Shown here piece by piece: positions 55,988 through 64,000 of a stretch of DNA of 64,000 nucleotides; position 1 is the first letter of the stretch, and every line of letters starts with the position of its first letter. The position numbers and the translations under genes are program-made. Under the pieces are notes generated by a model. The model made no database searches. It was given only the letters and a program-made list of their open reading frames with translations, and was not told the origin of the DNA. This stretch comes from an uncultured Psychroserpens sp. (lineage in GTDB: Bacteria > Bacteroidota > Bacteroidia > Flavobacteriales > Flavobacteriaceae), in assembly GCA_947489585.1 (NCBI GenBank), contig CANLEE010000008.1:1-64000 (forward strand). The letters are read 5' to 3'.

Positions 55988-57598
55988 TTAGTGTATTCCA
56001 GCGTAATTAATTCCAGTGAGTTTATGCATGTCTCTATCAAACGTTGATAAATCATTATGGTTAAACTTTGAAATATCATCATAACCACAAGATCTTGCAA
56101 CGACTTTGATGAGGTTGTTAGTTGCATCAAAATAGTTGTGTAATTGTTTAGCAGAAGATTGAATTATAAGTCTGCTTCGTAACGATTCTTTTTGAGTTGC
56201 AATTCCAACGGGGCAGTTGTTAGTTCCACAAGCTCGCATTCCTAAGCAACCAATAGCTTGTAATGCAGAGTTGGAGACAGCAATAGCATCGGCACCAAGC
56301 ATCATCGCTTTTGCAAAATCTTCTGCGACTCTTAAGCCTCCTGTAATTATTAAAGTGACATCGGTTGCGCCAACCTTATCCAAATATTTTCTAGCTCTTG
56401 CTAAAGCAGGAATAGTTGGTACGTTAATATGATCTCTTAAAATGGTTGGTGCAGAACCAGTTCCACCACCACGACCATCTAGAATGATATAATCTACACC
56501 AGCATCTAATGCAAATTGAATATCTGCTTCAATATGACTAGCAGCAATTTTAAATCCGATAGGTATTCCGCCAGTATGTGCTCTTACTTTATCTCCAAAA
56601 TCTTTAAAATCTTGGGCTGTATGAAAGTTTGGGTTGGCGGCAGGAGAGATGGCTGTTTCTCCTTCGTTTAAACCACGAACCTTAGCAATTTCGGCGCTAA
56701 CTTTATTGCCGGGTAAATGACCTCCAGTTCCTGTTTTTGCACCTTGACCACCTTTAAAATGAAAGGCTTGTACGTTATCTAATTTATCCCATGAAAACCC
56801 AAATTGAGCAGAAGCCAATTCGTAAAAATACTTTGAGTTGCTGGATTGTTCTTCAGGAAGCATTCCACCTTCACCTGAGCAAATTCCGGTTCCAGCTAGT
56901 TCAGCACCTTTACTTAGTGCTATCTTAGCTTCACGTGATAATGCTCCAAAACTCATGTCAGATACAAATAAAGGGATGTCTAAATGCAATGGTTTTTTGG
57001 CATTTGGACCAATAACAACTTTAGTGGCTACATCTTCTTCATCTAGTAAAGGTCGTGTTGCTAGCTGTGCTGGCAAGAATTGAATGTTATTCCATTTAGG
57101 TAATGTGTTTCTATCAACTCCCATTGAAGCTGAAAACCCATGATGACCAATATTTTTAAGTCCGTTTTTAGCTAATTCTTTAATATAACCAGTATAAGGT
57201 TCTGTGTCTTCAGGATGTGTATCTGCATAGGCGCCTAAATAGTCTTCACGATTAAAGGGTTGTGGATTGTTGATGAGATAACTGTCAATTTCAAATTCAT
57301 CTACCATTAAATTATCACCTTCAACCTTGGTTGAGAATTTATGAAGTACTTCTTTGTTATTGTATTCTGAAACTCCTGAATCTACTCTGTAATCCCAGCC
57401 ATGAACACCACAAATAAGATTATGACCATCTACATGACCATCAGACATTAATGCGCCTCTATGTAGACATCTTCCGTAGAGAACTGAAATATCATCATCA
57501 AATTTTACAATAACTAAATCTAATCCATTGACGAGCGCATGTTCCGGTTGTTTGTTTTTTAATTCGCTTACTTGAGCAATAATGATTGGTTTTTTCAT
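55988..57598 (-). CDS. Glutamate synthase-type FMN protein with an N-terminal Rieske domain
   Basis: This 536-residue fusion has a Rieske [2Fe-2S] domain (about 1-105; ligands C44-x-H46 and C63-x2-H66) followed by the FMN-binding synthase domain of glutamate synthase. The latter includes GAKTGTGGHLPG and the 3Fe-4S cysteines C451, C457 and C462 in GCLGMRACGTNNCPVG. There is no glutaminase domain, as in archaeal-type and stand-alone GltB-like proteins. The normal reaction reduces 2-oxoglutarate plus ammonia to glutamate; here the Rieske domain may supply or take electrons. It is the first enzyme gene of the operon. Confidence 0.92.
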   Translation of the reverse strand: MKKPIIIAQVSELKNKQPEHALVNGLDLVIVKFDDDISVLYGRCLHRGALMSDGHVDGHNLICGVHGWDYRVDSGVSEYNNKEVLHKFSTKVEGDNLMVDEFEIDSYLINNPQPFNREDYLGAYADTHPEDTEPYTGYIKELAKNGLKNIGHHGFSASMGVDRNTLPKWNNIQFLPAQLATRPLLDEEDVATKVVIGPNAKKPLHLDIPLFVSDMSFGALSREAKIALSKGAELAGTGICSGEGGMLPEEQSSNSKYFYELASAQFGFSWDKLDNVQAFHFKGGQGAKTGTGGHLPGNKVSAEIAKVRGLNEGETAISPAANPNFHTAQDFKDFGDKVRAHTGGIPIGFKIAASHIEADIQFALDAGVDYIILDGRGGGTGSAPTILRDHINVPTIPALARARKYLDKVGATDVTLIITGGLRVAEDFAKAMMLGADAIAVSNSALQAIGCLGMRACGTNNCPVGIATQKESLRSRLIIQSSAKQLHNYFDATNNLIKVVARSCGYDDISKFNHNDLSTFDRDMHKLTGINYAGIH

Positions 57599-57622
57599 AG
57601 GTATGATCTCTGTTAATTTTAA

Positions 57623-58300
57623 TTAGTCTTTACTTTGTTGAATATGATTAGCAGATATAAATGCCATATCATAATTAATTATGCCATTTTTTCTCAGGTT
57701 GCTTAATACATTGCTTACCGTTTGTCTCGATGTATTCGTGAGGTTCGCTATTTCTTTATGAGATAAAAGATTATTAGCAATTAACAGACCTGTGTCATCC
57801 TCTTTGCCAAATTCTCTAACATATTCTAAGATAAATTCTTTAATTCTTGTAGAACTATCTTTATATAAAAGGTCACTAAGTCGACGTTCTAGCTTTTTTA
57901 TGCGTAAACCATAAATTTTTAGAATTCCATTTTTAAGTGATTTATGCTTTTGCATAAGCTCTTCCATTTGTTCAGATTCTATATGGCATATTACGCAATC
58001 TTCTAAAGCATATGCAATTTCTTCTTTAGCGGCTTCCTTGTCATAAAGGGCTAGTTCGCCAAAGATGTTTCCTCGTTTTACGATGTATTTAACCGATTTG
58101 TCTGTTGTGTTTACAATTTTTACACTGCCTCTTTTTAAAAAGAAGATATTGTTTTTGTATTCTTCAGATAGCTTAATAGGACTTCCTTTTTCGATATTAT
58201 CCATCTCCAGAATCTCACAAATCTTCATCATATTGATTAGCCCAAGTTTTTTGAAAAGGTTGAATCCTTCTAGAAACCAGTATTTCGTTAGTGCTTTCAA
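57623..58300 (-). CDS. Crp/Fnr-family regulator heading the Rieske operon
   Basis: This 225-residue regulator has a cyclic-nucleotide-binding-like sensor domain (about 10-125, with NNIFFLKRGSVKIVN and GNIFGELALYDK) and a winged helix (about 165-210, SHKEIANLTNTSRQTVSNVLSNLRKNG). The start is a TTG at 58300: the first ATG (58231) would cut into the sensor domain and no upstream ATG is in frame. There is no Fnr-type N-terminal cysteine cluster. It is 24 bp upstream of the Rieske-glutamate synthase gene, so it is probably the operon's own regulator, sensing an unknown effector. Confidence 0.88.
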   Translation of the reverse strand: MKALTKYWFLEGFNLFKKLGLINMMKICEILEMDNIEKGSPIKLSEEYKNNIFFLKRGSVKIVNTTDKSVKYIVKRGNIFGELALYDKEAAKEEIAYALEDCVICHIESEQMEELMQKHKSLKNGILKIYGLRIKKLERRLSDLLYKDSSTRIKEFILEYVREFGKEDDTGLLIANNLLSHKEIANLTNTSRQTVSNVLSNLRKNGIINYDMAFISANHIQQSKD

Positions 58301-58616
58301 AGTGATAAAGTTGGTTAGAAAGTAAATATAGCGAAATAAACAATCGTGAGATTATGTAAATTTTTCCATAGTTACTTTAAACGACAAATGTCTTTTTTAA
58401 TTTACAATGAAATTATCCTTAGCTTATTTGAGGTAAGCTCTAAACTAAAAATGATCTAAAACTTATTTTTAGTTAATTGGTTGGTTGCATCATGTAAGTT
58501 ACAATCTTTGGACGTAATACAATAGCACAAATTACAACTATAAGAGATGTGTATAGGTATTGTATGGTTTTAAAACCTCTTAAAAGGATTTTAACTTTTT
58601 AAAAAAAAAAGAAACT
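58301..58616. other. Regulatory gap before the Rieske operon
   Basis: This 316-bp AT-rich gap separates the deoxynucleoside kinase gene from the Crp-family gene. AGCTTA (58431-58436) and TAAGCT (58444-58449) form a small hairpin, and GGTTTTAAAACC (58566-58577) is a 12-bp palindrome. No classical Crp (TGTGA-N6-TCACA) or Fnr (TTGAT-N4-ATCAA) site is visible. The operon's promoter should lie here. Confidence 0.5.
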
Positions 58617-59231
58617 CTAAAATAGACCGTTGATTTGGGCATCAATTTTATTGATAATGCCGCCAAGATCTTCAGGATTAGCTACGAAATCTAAATTGTC
58701 AACGTCGATAATTAATAAATTACCTTTATTATAACCATGAATCCAAGCTTCATAACGTTCATTGAGTCGACTTAAATAGTCAATACTAATTGAGTTTTCA
58801 TAATCACGACCTCTTTTGTGAATTTGAGCTACCAAATTAGGAATAGAACTACGTAAGTAGATCAGTAAATCGGGTCCTTCAACAAAACTTTCCATGAGAT
58901 CAAAAAGAGAACGGTAATTTTCGAAGTCACGATTGGTCATTAATCCCATAGCATGAAGATTAGGTGCAAAAATATGAGCATCTTCATAAATGGTTCTATC
59001 TTGAATAATGTCTTTACCGCTTTTACGAATTTGAGACACTTGACGAAACCTGCTATTTAAGAAATAGACTTGTAGATTAAAACTCCAACGTTCCATTTGA
59101 TTATAAAAATCATCGAGATATGGATTATCTACAACATCTTCTAGTTGAGGCTCCCATCTGAAGTGTTTAGCTAGTAACTTTGTAAGTGTGGTTTTCCCAG
59201 CACCAATATTTCCTGCGACTGCGACGTGCAT
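58617..59231 (-). CDS. Deoxynucleoside kinase
   Basis: This 204-residue dNK-family kinase phosphorylates deoxynucleosides for salvage. The P-loop GNIGAGKTT lies at residues 7-15, and DRTIYEDAHIF corresponds to the family's DRS segment. A substrate-binding NLQVYFLNSRF helix and the LID-like KRGRDYE segment are also present. Whether it prefers deoxyadenosine/deoxyguanosine or pyrimidines is not clear. It lies 2 bp downstream of the unknown secreted protein gene, perhaps co-transcribed with the two-component genes further upstream. Confidence 0.93.
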   Translation of the reverse strand: MHVAVAGNIGAGKTTLTKLLAKHFRWEPQLEDVVDNPYLDDFYNQMERWSFNLQVYFLNSRFRQVSQIRKSGKDIIQDRTIYEDAHIFAPNLHAMGLMTNRDFENYRSLFDLMESFVEGPDLLIYLRSSIPNLVAQIHKRGRDYENSISIDYLSRLNERYEAWIHGYNKGNLLIIDVDNLDFVANPEDLGGIINKIDAQINGLF

Positions 59232-59233
59232 AT

Positions 59234-60016
59234 CTATTCGATTTTTAGTTGGTATTTATGAAGTTTTTCAGAATCGTAAATATACAAGGTTTCATTGGTT
59301 AGTAAAAACTGATTTATTAACAATTTTGGTGTTTTTAATGGAATGATAGTCTCGCTTTTTTTTGCTTTATAAAATAACGAAGTATCTGTTTTTAAAATGA
59401 CCTTTTCATCATTTGTAACTAATGATGTATAGCCTTTATTTTCAATTTTTGAGATTAAGCTCCCAAAATAAGTATACTGATACAAATACTTTTCAGTAAG
59501 CATCCAGCAGGAGTTATAATCACTTTTTAAGTCTAAAACATTAGATTGTACAGGAACTGTGGTGGCTCTAATATTATCATTTTTATAATCGTACAATTCT
59601 AATTGCTGAAGATCTTGATTGAAAATCCAAAGTGTATTATCATATCCTGTTGAGACATGAGATACGTTTTTATAAGGTTGTTTGGTGTTGAAATCGATTT
59701 TGAAAATTTCGGCCAAACGATTATCTAAGATAATGACGGTATTAAAATCCTGATAGAAGATATTTATTTTTAAAGGATTAAAGGCATTCACCGTTGTTGG
59801 AAAACCCAACTGTACATTACTATAATTTATTGAGAGTTGACCTTTAGGTTTTTTATATAAGATTGTATTTGACGTATAATAAACGGTTTCAAAATTATCT
59901 ACAGCAATAATTTGATCTGCTTTTAGAGGTATTGAATCTATTGCAGTAATCTCAATTTGCGTTTGAGCAATTGTAAGTGAAGTAAACAATAGAAATAAAC
60001 ACCGAATAAAAATCAT
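59234..60016 (-). CDS. Secreted beta-propeller-like protein of unknown function
   Basis: This 260-residue protein has a short signal peptide (1-17, ending LTIAQ). The mature part repeats hydrophobic strands at roughly 40-residue spacing (DNFETVYYTSNTILYK, DFNTVIILDNRLAEIF, YDNTLWIFNQDLQQLELY), consistent with a partial or six-bladed propeller, but no canonical WD or NHL motif is present. It sits between the response regulator (98 bp upstream) and the kinase gene (2 bp downstream). No family or function is recognised. Confidence 0.75.
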   Translation of the reverse strand: MIFIRCLFLLFTSLTIAQTQIEITAIDSIPLKADQIIAVDNFETVYYTSNTILYKKPKGQLSINYSNVQLGFPTTVNAFNPLKINIFYQDFNTVIILDNRLAEIFKIDFNTKQPYKNVSHVSTGYDNTLWIFNQDLQQLELYDYKNDNIRATTVPVQSNVLDLKSDYNSCWMLTEKYLYQYTYFGSLISKIENKGYTSLVTNDEKVILKTDTSLFYKAKKSETIIPLKTPKLLINQFLLTNETLYIYDSEKLHKYQLKIE

Positions 60017-60114
60017 ACTAAACTATAAAACTGATGATGAAACTGAAAAATACAAAAATTGAGCCAGTATTTCTCTGGTTAATCAATTAAACGATAAAAT
60101 ATAATACATGTTTT

Positions 60115-60792
60115 CTAGCAGACCAGTTTATATCCAAATCCTCTAACATTAATAATTTGAATCTGCTCGTCTTTATTTAGTTTTTTTCGCAGTTTAGTAA
60201 TGAAAACATCCATGCTTCGTGCAGAGAAAAAGTCGTCATTACCCCAAAGTTTGTTGAGTATGAGTGAACGATCTAAGACTTGGTCTTTGTTTTTTACCAA
60301 ATGAAATAACAAATGTGATTCTCGATGGGTGAGTTGTTCTGTTTCATTTTCAAAATGTAATAGTTGCTTCGGAAAATCAAAGGTATAAGCGCCAATTGTA
60401 ATAACTTCTGAGGTTTTTTGAACTCGTGTTCTATTGAGTAAGTTATTAATTCTAACAATGAGTTCTTCCATGCTAAAAGGTTTCTTTAGGTAGTCATTTC
60501 CACCAATAGTAAAGCCTTCAACAACATCTTGAGTCTGTGATTTTGCAGTTAAAAATATAATTGGTACAGTGGCATCTATCGCCCTAATATCTTTTGCTAA
60601 GGTAAAGCCATCTTTTTTAGGCATCATGACATCTAATACCAACAATTCAGGAGTATGATTTTGATAAGTCTCCAATGCGATTTCACCATTACTGCATAGC
60701 AATACATTAAAGTCTCTTGTTTCTAAACTTTCTTTAATAATCTGTCCTAATGCTGGCTCATCTTCAGCAAGTAAAATTGTTGTTTTAGACAT
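60115..60792 (-). CDS. OmpR-family response regulator
   Basis: This 225-residue regulator has a receiver domain (about 4-120) with AEDEP at 9-13, phosphoacceptor D54 in LLVLDVMMPKKDG, and conserved Lys in DYLKKPFSMEE. The winged-helix DNA-binding domain (about 130-225) ends VRGFGYKLVC, as in OmpR/PhoB. It overlaps its partner kinase gene by 8 bp. It probably binds direct repeats, such as the GTTAA array that lies upstream of the kinase gene at 62342-62390. Confidence 0.94.
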   Translation of the reverse strand: MSKTTILLAEDEPALGQIIKESLETRDFNVLLCSNGEIALETYQNHTPELLVLDVMMPKKDGFTLAKDIRAIDATVPIIFLTAKSQTQDVVEGFTIGGNDYLKKPFSMEELIVRINNLLNRTRVQKTSEVITIGAYTFDFPKQLLHFENETEQLTHRESHLLFHLVKNKDQVLDRSLILNKLWGNDDFFSARSMDVFITKLRKKLNKDEQIQIINVRGFGYKLVC

Positions 60793-62326
60793 TTGGTAAT
60801 GAAATATTAAAAGTCGTTTGTTTGTTTTTTAGATCTAAACTAATTGATCCGTTATGCTTTTCTATAATCTTTTTAGCGTAATACAAACCAATTCCAAAAC
60901 CTTTTATATCATGCATATTTCCTTTAGGAACACGATAGAACTTTTCAAAAATACGTTCTTTATTCGCTTTTGATAAGGTATAACCATTATCTGAAATTGA
61001 AATAGCAATGTCTAAACTATTACGCTTTAAATTTACGTTTATAGTATCACCACCATATTTAAACGCATTATCAATAATGTTATTGATAGCATTTTCAAAA
61101 TGAAAGACATCCACATTTGCTAATACATCGTCTTGAATAGTATAGGTAGTTGATTTATCGGAATGTTGAAGTTTGTGTTTTTCAACAATACTTGAAACTA
61201 CCTCGGAAATATTATAACTATCGGTATTAAGTTCCAAGTTCTCACTATCTAATGTTGCAGTTTCTAAGAGTTTTTCAACCATAGTATTTAATTTAGACAA
61301 TTGATTACTAGACATGTCTAAATAATTTTTAGTTTTTTCTTTATCTTCTATGGCATTAAAATTTTGTATGCTTTCTAGGGCAACACCAATAGTTGCTATG
61401 GGTGTTTTGAACTCATGTGTAATATTGCTGATGAGGTCGTTTTTAACTTCGGCTAATTGTTTTTGGTGTTTAATAATTTTTAGTAAATAAAATAAACTGC
61501 TTATTACAGCTAAGACCAGTAATGTTGATATAAAGATACCACCAAGCATGCGATTTAGGATCACTTTGGTTGTATTGGTGAAAAGAATAGTTAAAAGACT
61601 TTCAGGAGGAAGAAGCGTAGATTGAGAATTTGTAGAAAGATAGTCATTTGTCCTATGGTTGTTACCTAATTCCGTTCCATTATTGTTCCCGCTAACCTGG
61701 TTTATCAAATAATCACTAGGACTTTTATAGTCGAGGTAGAAATCTACAGAAATACTCTTGCGCCCAAGCTCTAATTTTACAAGGCTATCTATTTGCTTAA
61801 GGTTTAATGTGTCATTTGCTAGCGATACTATGACCTTTGATGTCAATATTTTAATATCATTAGACAAGGCTTGATTAGACCTGAGTTCGGTTGACCAACC
61901 CTTTTTTATTAATGTATCTGCATGAAGGTGTTTATCATTAAATGTAAATTCATTCATTATAGAGTCACCGCTTATACTTTTTAGAATATTAATATTTGTA
62001 AAGCCGCTAGTATCTAATTCTTTAAAATTTAAAATGTGTTGACCTGTTGTGCTATCTAAGTTTTTAATTAAACTGTCAAGTCTTCCTTTTTTTGAAATAA
62101 ATTTTCCATTAGAATTTGCTTCAAAAGCAAAACCAAATGTGGTTTCTTTTGCTAAACCTTCATAATATCTATTAACAGCATTATCTAAACTCGTTTGAAC
62201 ATCATTGATAAGCTGCTGCTTGTTATTAGTGTAGTTTTTATAATTCCAATACACTTGTATGCCAATAGTACAAAGGATAACTATGGCAATTAAGTACAAT
62301 ATATACTTGTATTTTGAATCATTCAT
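60785..62326 (-). CDS. Membrane sensor histidine kinase
   Basis: This 513-residue kinase has two transmembrane segments (about 9-26 and 262-283) bounding a periplasmic sensor of about 235 residues. HisKA follows with H304 in LISNITHEFKTPIATIG, and then an HATPase domain with NIIDNAFKYGG and GFGIGLYYAKKI. The kinase and the OmpR-type regulator form one operon (8-bp overlap). The system resembles the RprX/RprY pairs of Bacteroidota in layout; its signal is unknown. Confidence 0.93.
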   Translation of the reverse strand: MNDSKYKYILYLIAIVILCTIGIQVYWNYKNYTNNKQQLINDVQTSLDNAVNRYYEGLAKETTFGFAFEANSNGKFISKKGRLDSLIKNLDSTTGQHILNFKELDTSGFTNINILKSISGDSIMNEFTFNDKHLHADTLIKKGWSTELRSNQALSNDIKILTSKVIVSLANDTLNLKQIDSLVKLELGRKSISVDFYLDYKSPSDYLINQVSGNNNGTELGNNHRTNDYLSTNSQSTLLPPESLLTILFTNTTKVILNRMLGGIFISTLLVLAVISSLFYLLKIIKHQKQLAEVKNDLISNITHEFKTPIATIGVALESIQNFNAIEDKEKTKNYLDMSSNQLSKLNTMVEKLLETATLDSENLELNTDSYNISEVVSSIVEKHKLQHSDKSTTYTIQDDVLANVDVFHFENAINNIIDNAFKYGGDTINVNLKRNSLDIAISISDNGYTLSKANKERIFEKFYRVPKGNMHDIKGFGIGLYYAKKIIEKHNGSISLDLKNKQTTFNISLPNV

Positions 62327-62341
62327 ACTTCAAAAGTAAAT

Positions 62342-62390
62342 GTTAAAACCGTTAAAAACTAATCGGTTAACACACGTTAACACTGGTTAA
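62342..62390. promoter_or_regulatory. Array of five GTTAA direct repeats
   Basis: GTTAA occurs at 62342, 62351, 62366, 62376 and 62386, the last three at exactly 10-bp spacing. This phasing is typical of sites bound by OmpR/PhoB-type regulators. The array lies between the divergent kinase-regulator operon and the first GLPGLI gene. TATATTTG at 62414-62421 looks like the -7 element of the GLPGLI promoter, placing the repeats just upstream of it. Confidence 0.6.
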
Positions 62391-62453
62391 CTTAAAACTG
62401 TAAAAGTGATAATTATATTTGTAAAACATTAATCATAAAACAAAATTACACTC

Positions 62454-63302
62454 ATGAAATTACTAGTTAAATTAATTATTGTAGCAACACTCTTCATTGT
62501 TACAAGTGCAAATGCTCAAGAGTTTCAAGGCGAAGCGACTTACAAATCGAAGCGACAAATCGACATTAAATTAGATAGCACTCAAGTTGACACTGGAATG
62601 CATCAACAAATGATGGAAATGCTTAAAAAGCAGTTTGAGAAAACTTATATACTCACATTCAATAAAGAAGAGTCTATTTACAAAGAAGAAGAAGCTTTGG
62701 CAGCCCCACAGCCTCAAGGTATGCAAGTGATGGTAGTTAGTACAGGAGGTTCCGATGTGCTTTACAAGAACTCAAAAGAAAAACGTTTTACCAATCAAAA
62801 TGAATCGTTTAGCAAACTCTTTTTAATCAAAGATGAGTTAACAGAACACGAATGGAAGTTAGAATCTGATACTAAAAACATTGGCGAATACACTTGTTTT
62901 AAAGCAACAATGACTAGAGAAATTGAAGACATTGAAAGTGGTATAAGTGTTAATGGCGATAAAGATTTGAGTACTACAGATGAAGAACCAAAAATGAAGG
63001 AAATTACTATTACAGCTTGGTATACGCCTCAAATTCCTGTAAGTGCTGGACCAGGAAATTATCATGGCCTTCCAGGTTTAATTCTTGAAGTTAATGATGG
63101 GAGTGAAACAGTCATTTGTAGCAAAATTGTTATCAATCCAAAAAATGCTTCAGAAATTGTAGAGCCCAAAAAAGGAAAAGAGTTGACCCAAGAAGCTTAT
63201 GATAAAATCATGGAAAAGAAGATGGAAGAAATGGAAGAACGCATGCGATCTAATAGAAGAGATGGTGATGGTCAGAGTTTCGAAATTAGAATTGGAGGCT
63301 AG
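62454..63302 (+). CDS. GLPGLI-family secreted protein
   Basis: This 282-residue protein has a signal peptide (1-21, ending ANAQ) and the family-naming motif HGLPGLILEV in the C-terminal half (about residue 205). It has EYTCFKA and a hydrophilic Lys/Glu/Met-rich tail (KKMEEMEERM) near the end. GLPGLI proteins are Bacteroidota-specific, periplasmic or surface proteins of unknown function. It is paired with a near paralogue 108 bp downstream and probably controlled by the divergent two-component system. Confidence 0.92.
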   Translation: MKLLVKLIIVATLFIVTSANAQEFQGEATYKSKRQIDIKLDSTQVDTGMHQQMMEMLKKQFEKTYILTFNKEESIYKEEEALAAPQPQGMQVMVVSTGGSDVLYKNSKEKRFTNQNESFSKLFLIKDELTEHEWKLESDTKNIGEYTCFKATMTREIEDIESGISVNGDKDLSTTDEEPKMKEITITAWYTPQIPVSAGPGNYHGLPGLILEVNDGSETVICSKIVINPKNASEIVEPKKGKELTQEAYDKIMEKKMEEMEERMRSNRRDGDGQSFEIRIGG

Positions 63303-63410
63303 TACATTAAGAAAAGTTTAACCTTTCAAGATTTTACTAATCGCATATTTTGAAGTCTAATTAGTTTGTAAAGCATTAACTTTACTGTTAAAGACAAAGA
63401 TTTCAAAATT

Positions 63411-64000
63411 ATGAGACAATTCATCACAAAGCTCAGTGTCGTATTTACACTTTTAGTGAGTATATCAGTTACAGCTCAAGATTTTCAAGGACAAGCCATT
63501 TATAAAACCAAAACAACTGTTGATATGAGTAGTTGGGGAGGTGGTAAAATGAGCGATCAACAAAAGAAGATGATTGCTGAGCGTATGAAAAATATGCTAG
63601 AGAAAACCTATGTGTTAAATTTTAATCGTAGTGAATCGACATATAAGGAAGAAGAAAGACTGGAAGCTCCAGGCTCTGGAGGCGGAGGTATGAGAGCATT
63701 CATGAGTAGTTTCACTGGAGGGCCACAGTATAAAAATGTAAAGGAAAGCCTTCTACTACAAGAGCAAGAGTTTTTTGGTAAAGAATTTTTAGTTAAAGAC
63801 TCATTACCAGAATTAGAATGGAAGTTAGAAAGCGAAACGAAACAAATTGGTCAGTACACTTGCTTTAAAGCAACAACAACTAAGAAAGTTGATGAGATGG
63901 ATTTCATGAGTATGCGTCGAAAGAATAGAGATGGAGATAAGAAGAAAGATGACGAAAAGAAAGCAGGTGAAGAAGTTGTAGATACCACAAAATCTGAGGA
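63411..64000 (+). CDS. Second GLPGLI-family protein, cut by the window end
   Basis: This frame begins with ATG at 63411, has a signal peptide (1-21, ending SVTAQ), and runs open to the last base without a stop, so only about 196 residues are seen. Its start DFQGQAIYKTK, TYVLNFNRSESTYKEEE, LEWKLESETKQIGQYTCFKA and Lys-rich segments parallel the preceding GLPGLI protein in order and spacing, marking a tandem duplication. The GLPGLI motif itself should lie beyond the window. Confidence 0.88.
   Translation, partial: MRQFITKLSVVFTLLVSISVTAQDFQGQAIYKTKTTVDMSSWGGGKMSDQQKKMIAERMKNMLEKTYVLNFNRSESTYKEEERLEAPGSGGGGMRAFMSSFTGGPQYKNVKESLLLQEQEFFGKEFLVKDSLPELEWKLESETKQIGQYTCFKATTTKKVDEMDFMSMRRKNRDGDKKKDDEKKAGEEVVDTTKSE

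Noticed and set aside
57623..58300. Fnr-type oxygen sensor
   Set aside because: The N-terminal cysteine cluster that ligates the iron-sulfur centre in Fnr is absent.
1..64000. CRISPR array, tRNA/rRNA gene, insertion sequence or integrase
   Set aside because: I found no regularly spaced repeats, cloverleaf-like sequences, transposase or integrase genes on reading through the window.

Overview
The window looks like a chromosomal segment of a marine member of the Flavobacteriaceae (Bacteroidota). The evidence is low GC, SusC/SusD pairs, a type IX secretion sorting domain, DUF5686 and GLPGLI proteins, lipoproteins with short Bacteroidota lipoboxes, and promoters of the TTG-N19/20-TAnnTTTG type. 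I could not fix a genus. I found no rRNA, tRNA, CRISPR array, insertion sequence or prophage integrase. Most of the window is ordinary core chromosome with three more unusual islands.

Left end (1-6.6 kb): a compact plus-strand operon encodes a contractile-tail apparatus reduced to sheath, inner tube, VgrG-type spike and PAAR tip. It is flanked by an unrecognised beta-rich protein in front and an unrecognised 310-residue protein (candidate payload) behind, and a strong bidirectional terminator closes it. No baseplate (gp25/J-like), tape measure, LysM or AAA ATPase gene is visible. From 6.6 to 12.5 kb come an 11-mer-repeat lipoprotein, Kdo transferase (waaA), a DegT-family sugar aminotransferase, galE, and a LytS/LytTR-type sensor and regulator pair. 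From 13 to 22.3 kb there is a SusC/SusD uptake locus with two surface lipoproteins, then a six-repeat TolB-like propeller lipoprotein and a secreted prolidase-like amidohydrolase. This suits uptake and processing of peptides or a small substrate better than of a polysaccharide, since no glycosidase is present.

The middle (22.6-48.4 kb) is mainly housekeeping: lspA, fabD, a COG2509-type flavoprotein, a membrane-anchored DHFR fusion, a stand-alone CBM48 protein, thyA, a NupC transporter with an added periplasmic domain, a bifunctional-nuclease family protein, etfBA, the PDH E1 beta subunit, a DUF5686 outer-membrane protein, a DoxX/AhpD-like/Crp/cyclase cluster, a class-C-type serine hydrolase, soluble and membrane pyrophosphatases side by side, an App1-like phosphatase, and a TPR membrane regulator. 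Several intergenic regions carry striking dyads: a perfect 34-bp palindrome before etfB, a 19-bp-arm dyad before the serine hydrolase, and paired LacI-like 14-mers before the DHFR and CBM48 genes.

The most unusual part is a tightly packed minus-strand operon at 50.3-58.3 kb. A Crp/Fnr-type regulator is followed by a Rieske-glutamate synthase fusion, a CPA1 antiporter, a Rieske-thiamine-diphosphate enzyme fusion, two small membrane proteins, a ferric-reductase-like heme protein with a C-terminal Rieske domain, and a membrane-anchored protein with a C/H/C/C motif. Three different Rieske fusions in one operon suggest an undescribed redox module linking pyruvate or 2-oxoacid chemistry, amino-group or glutamate chemistry and a membrane heme. 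The right end has a deoxynucleoside kinase, a two-component system, an array of GTTAA direct repeats, and two tandem GLPGLI proteins, the second cut by the window end.
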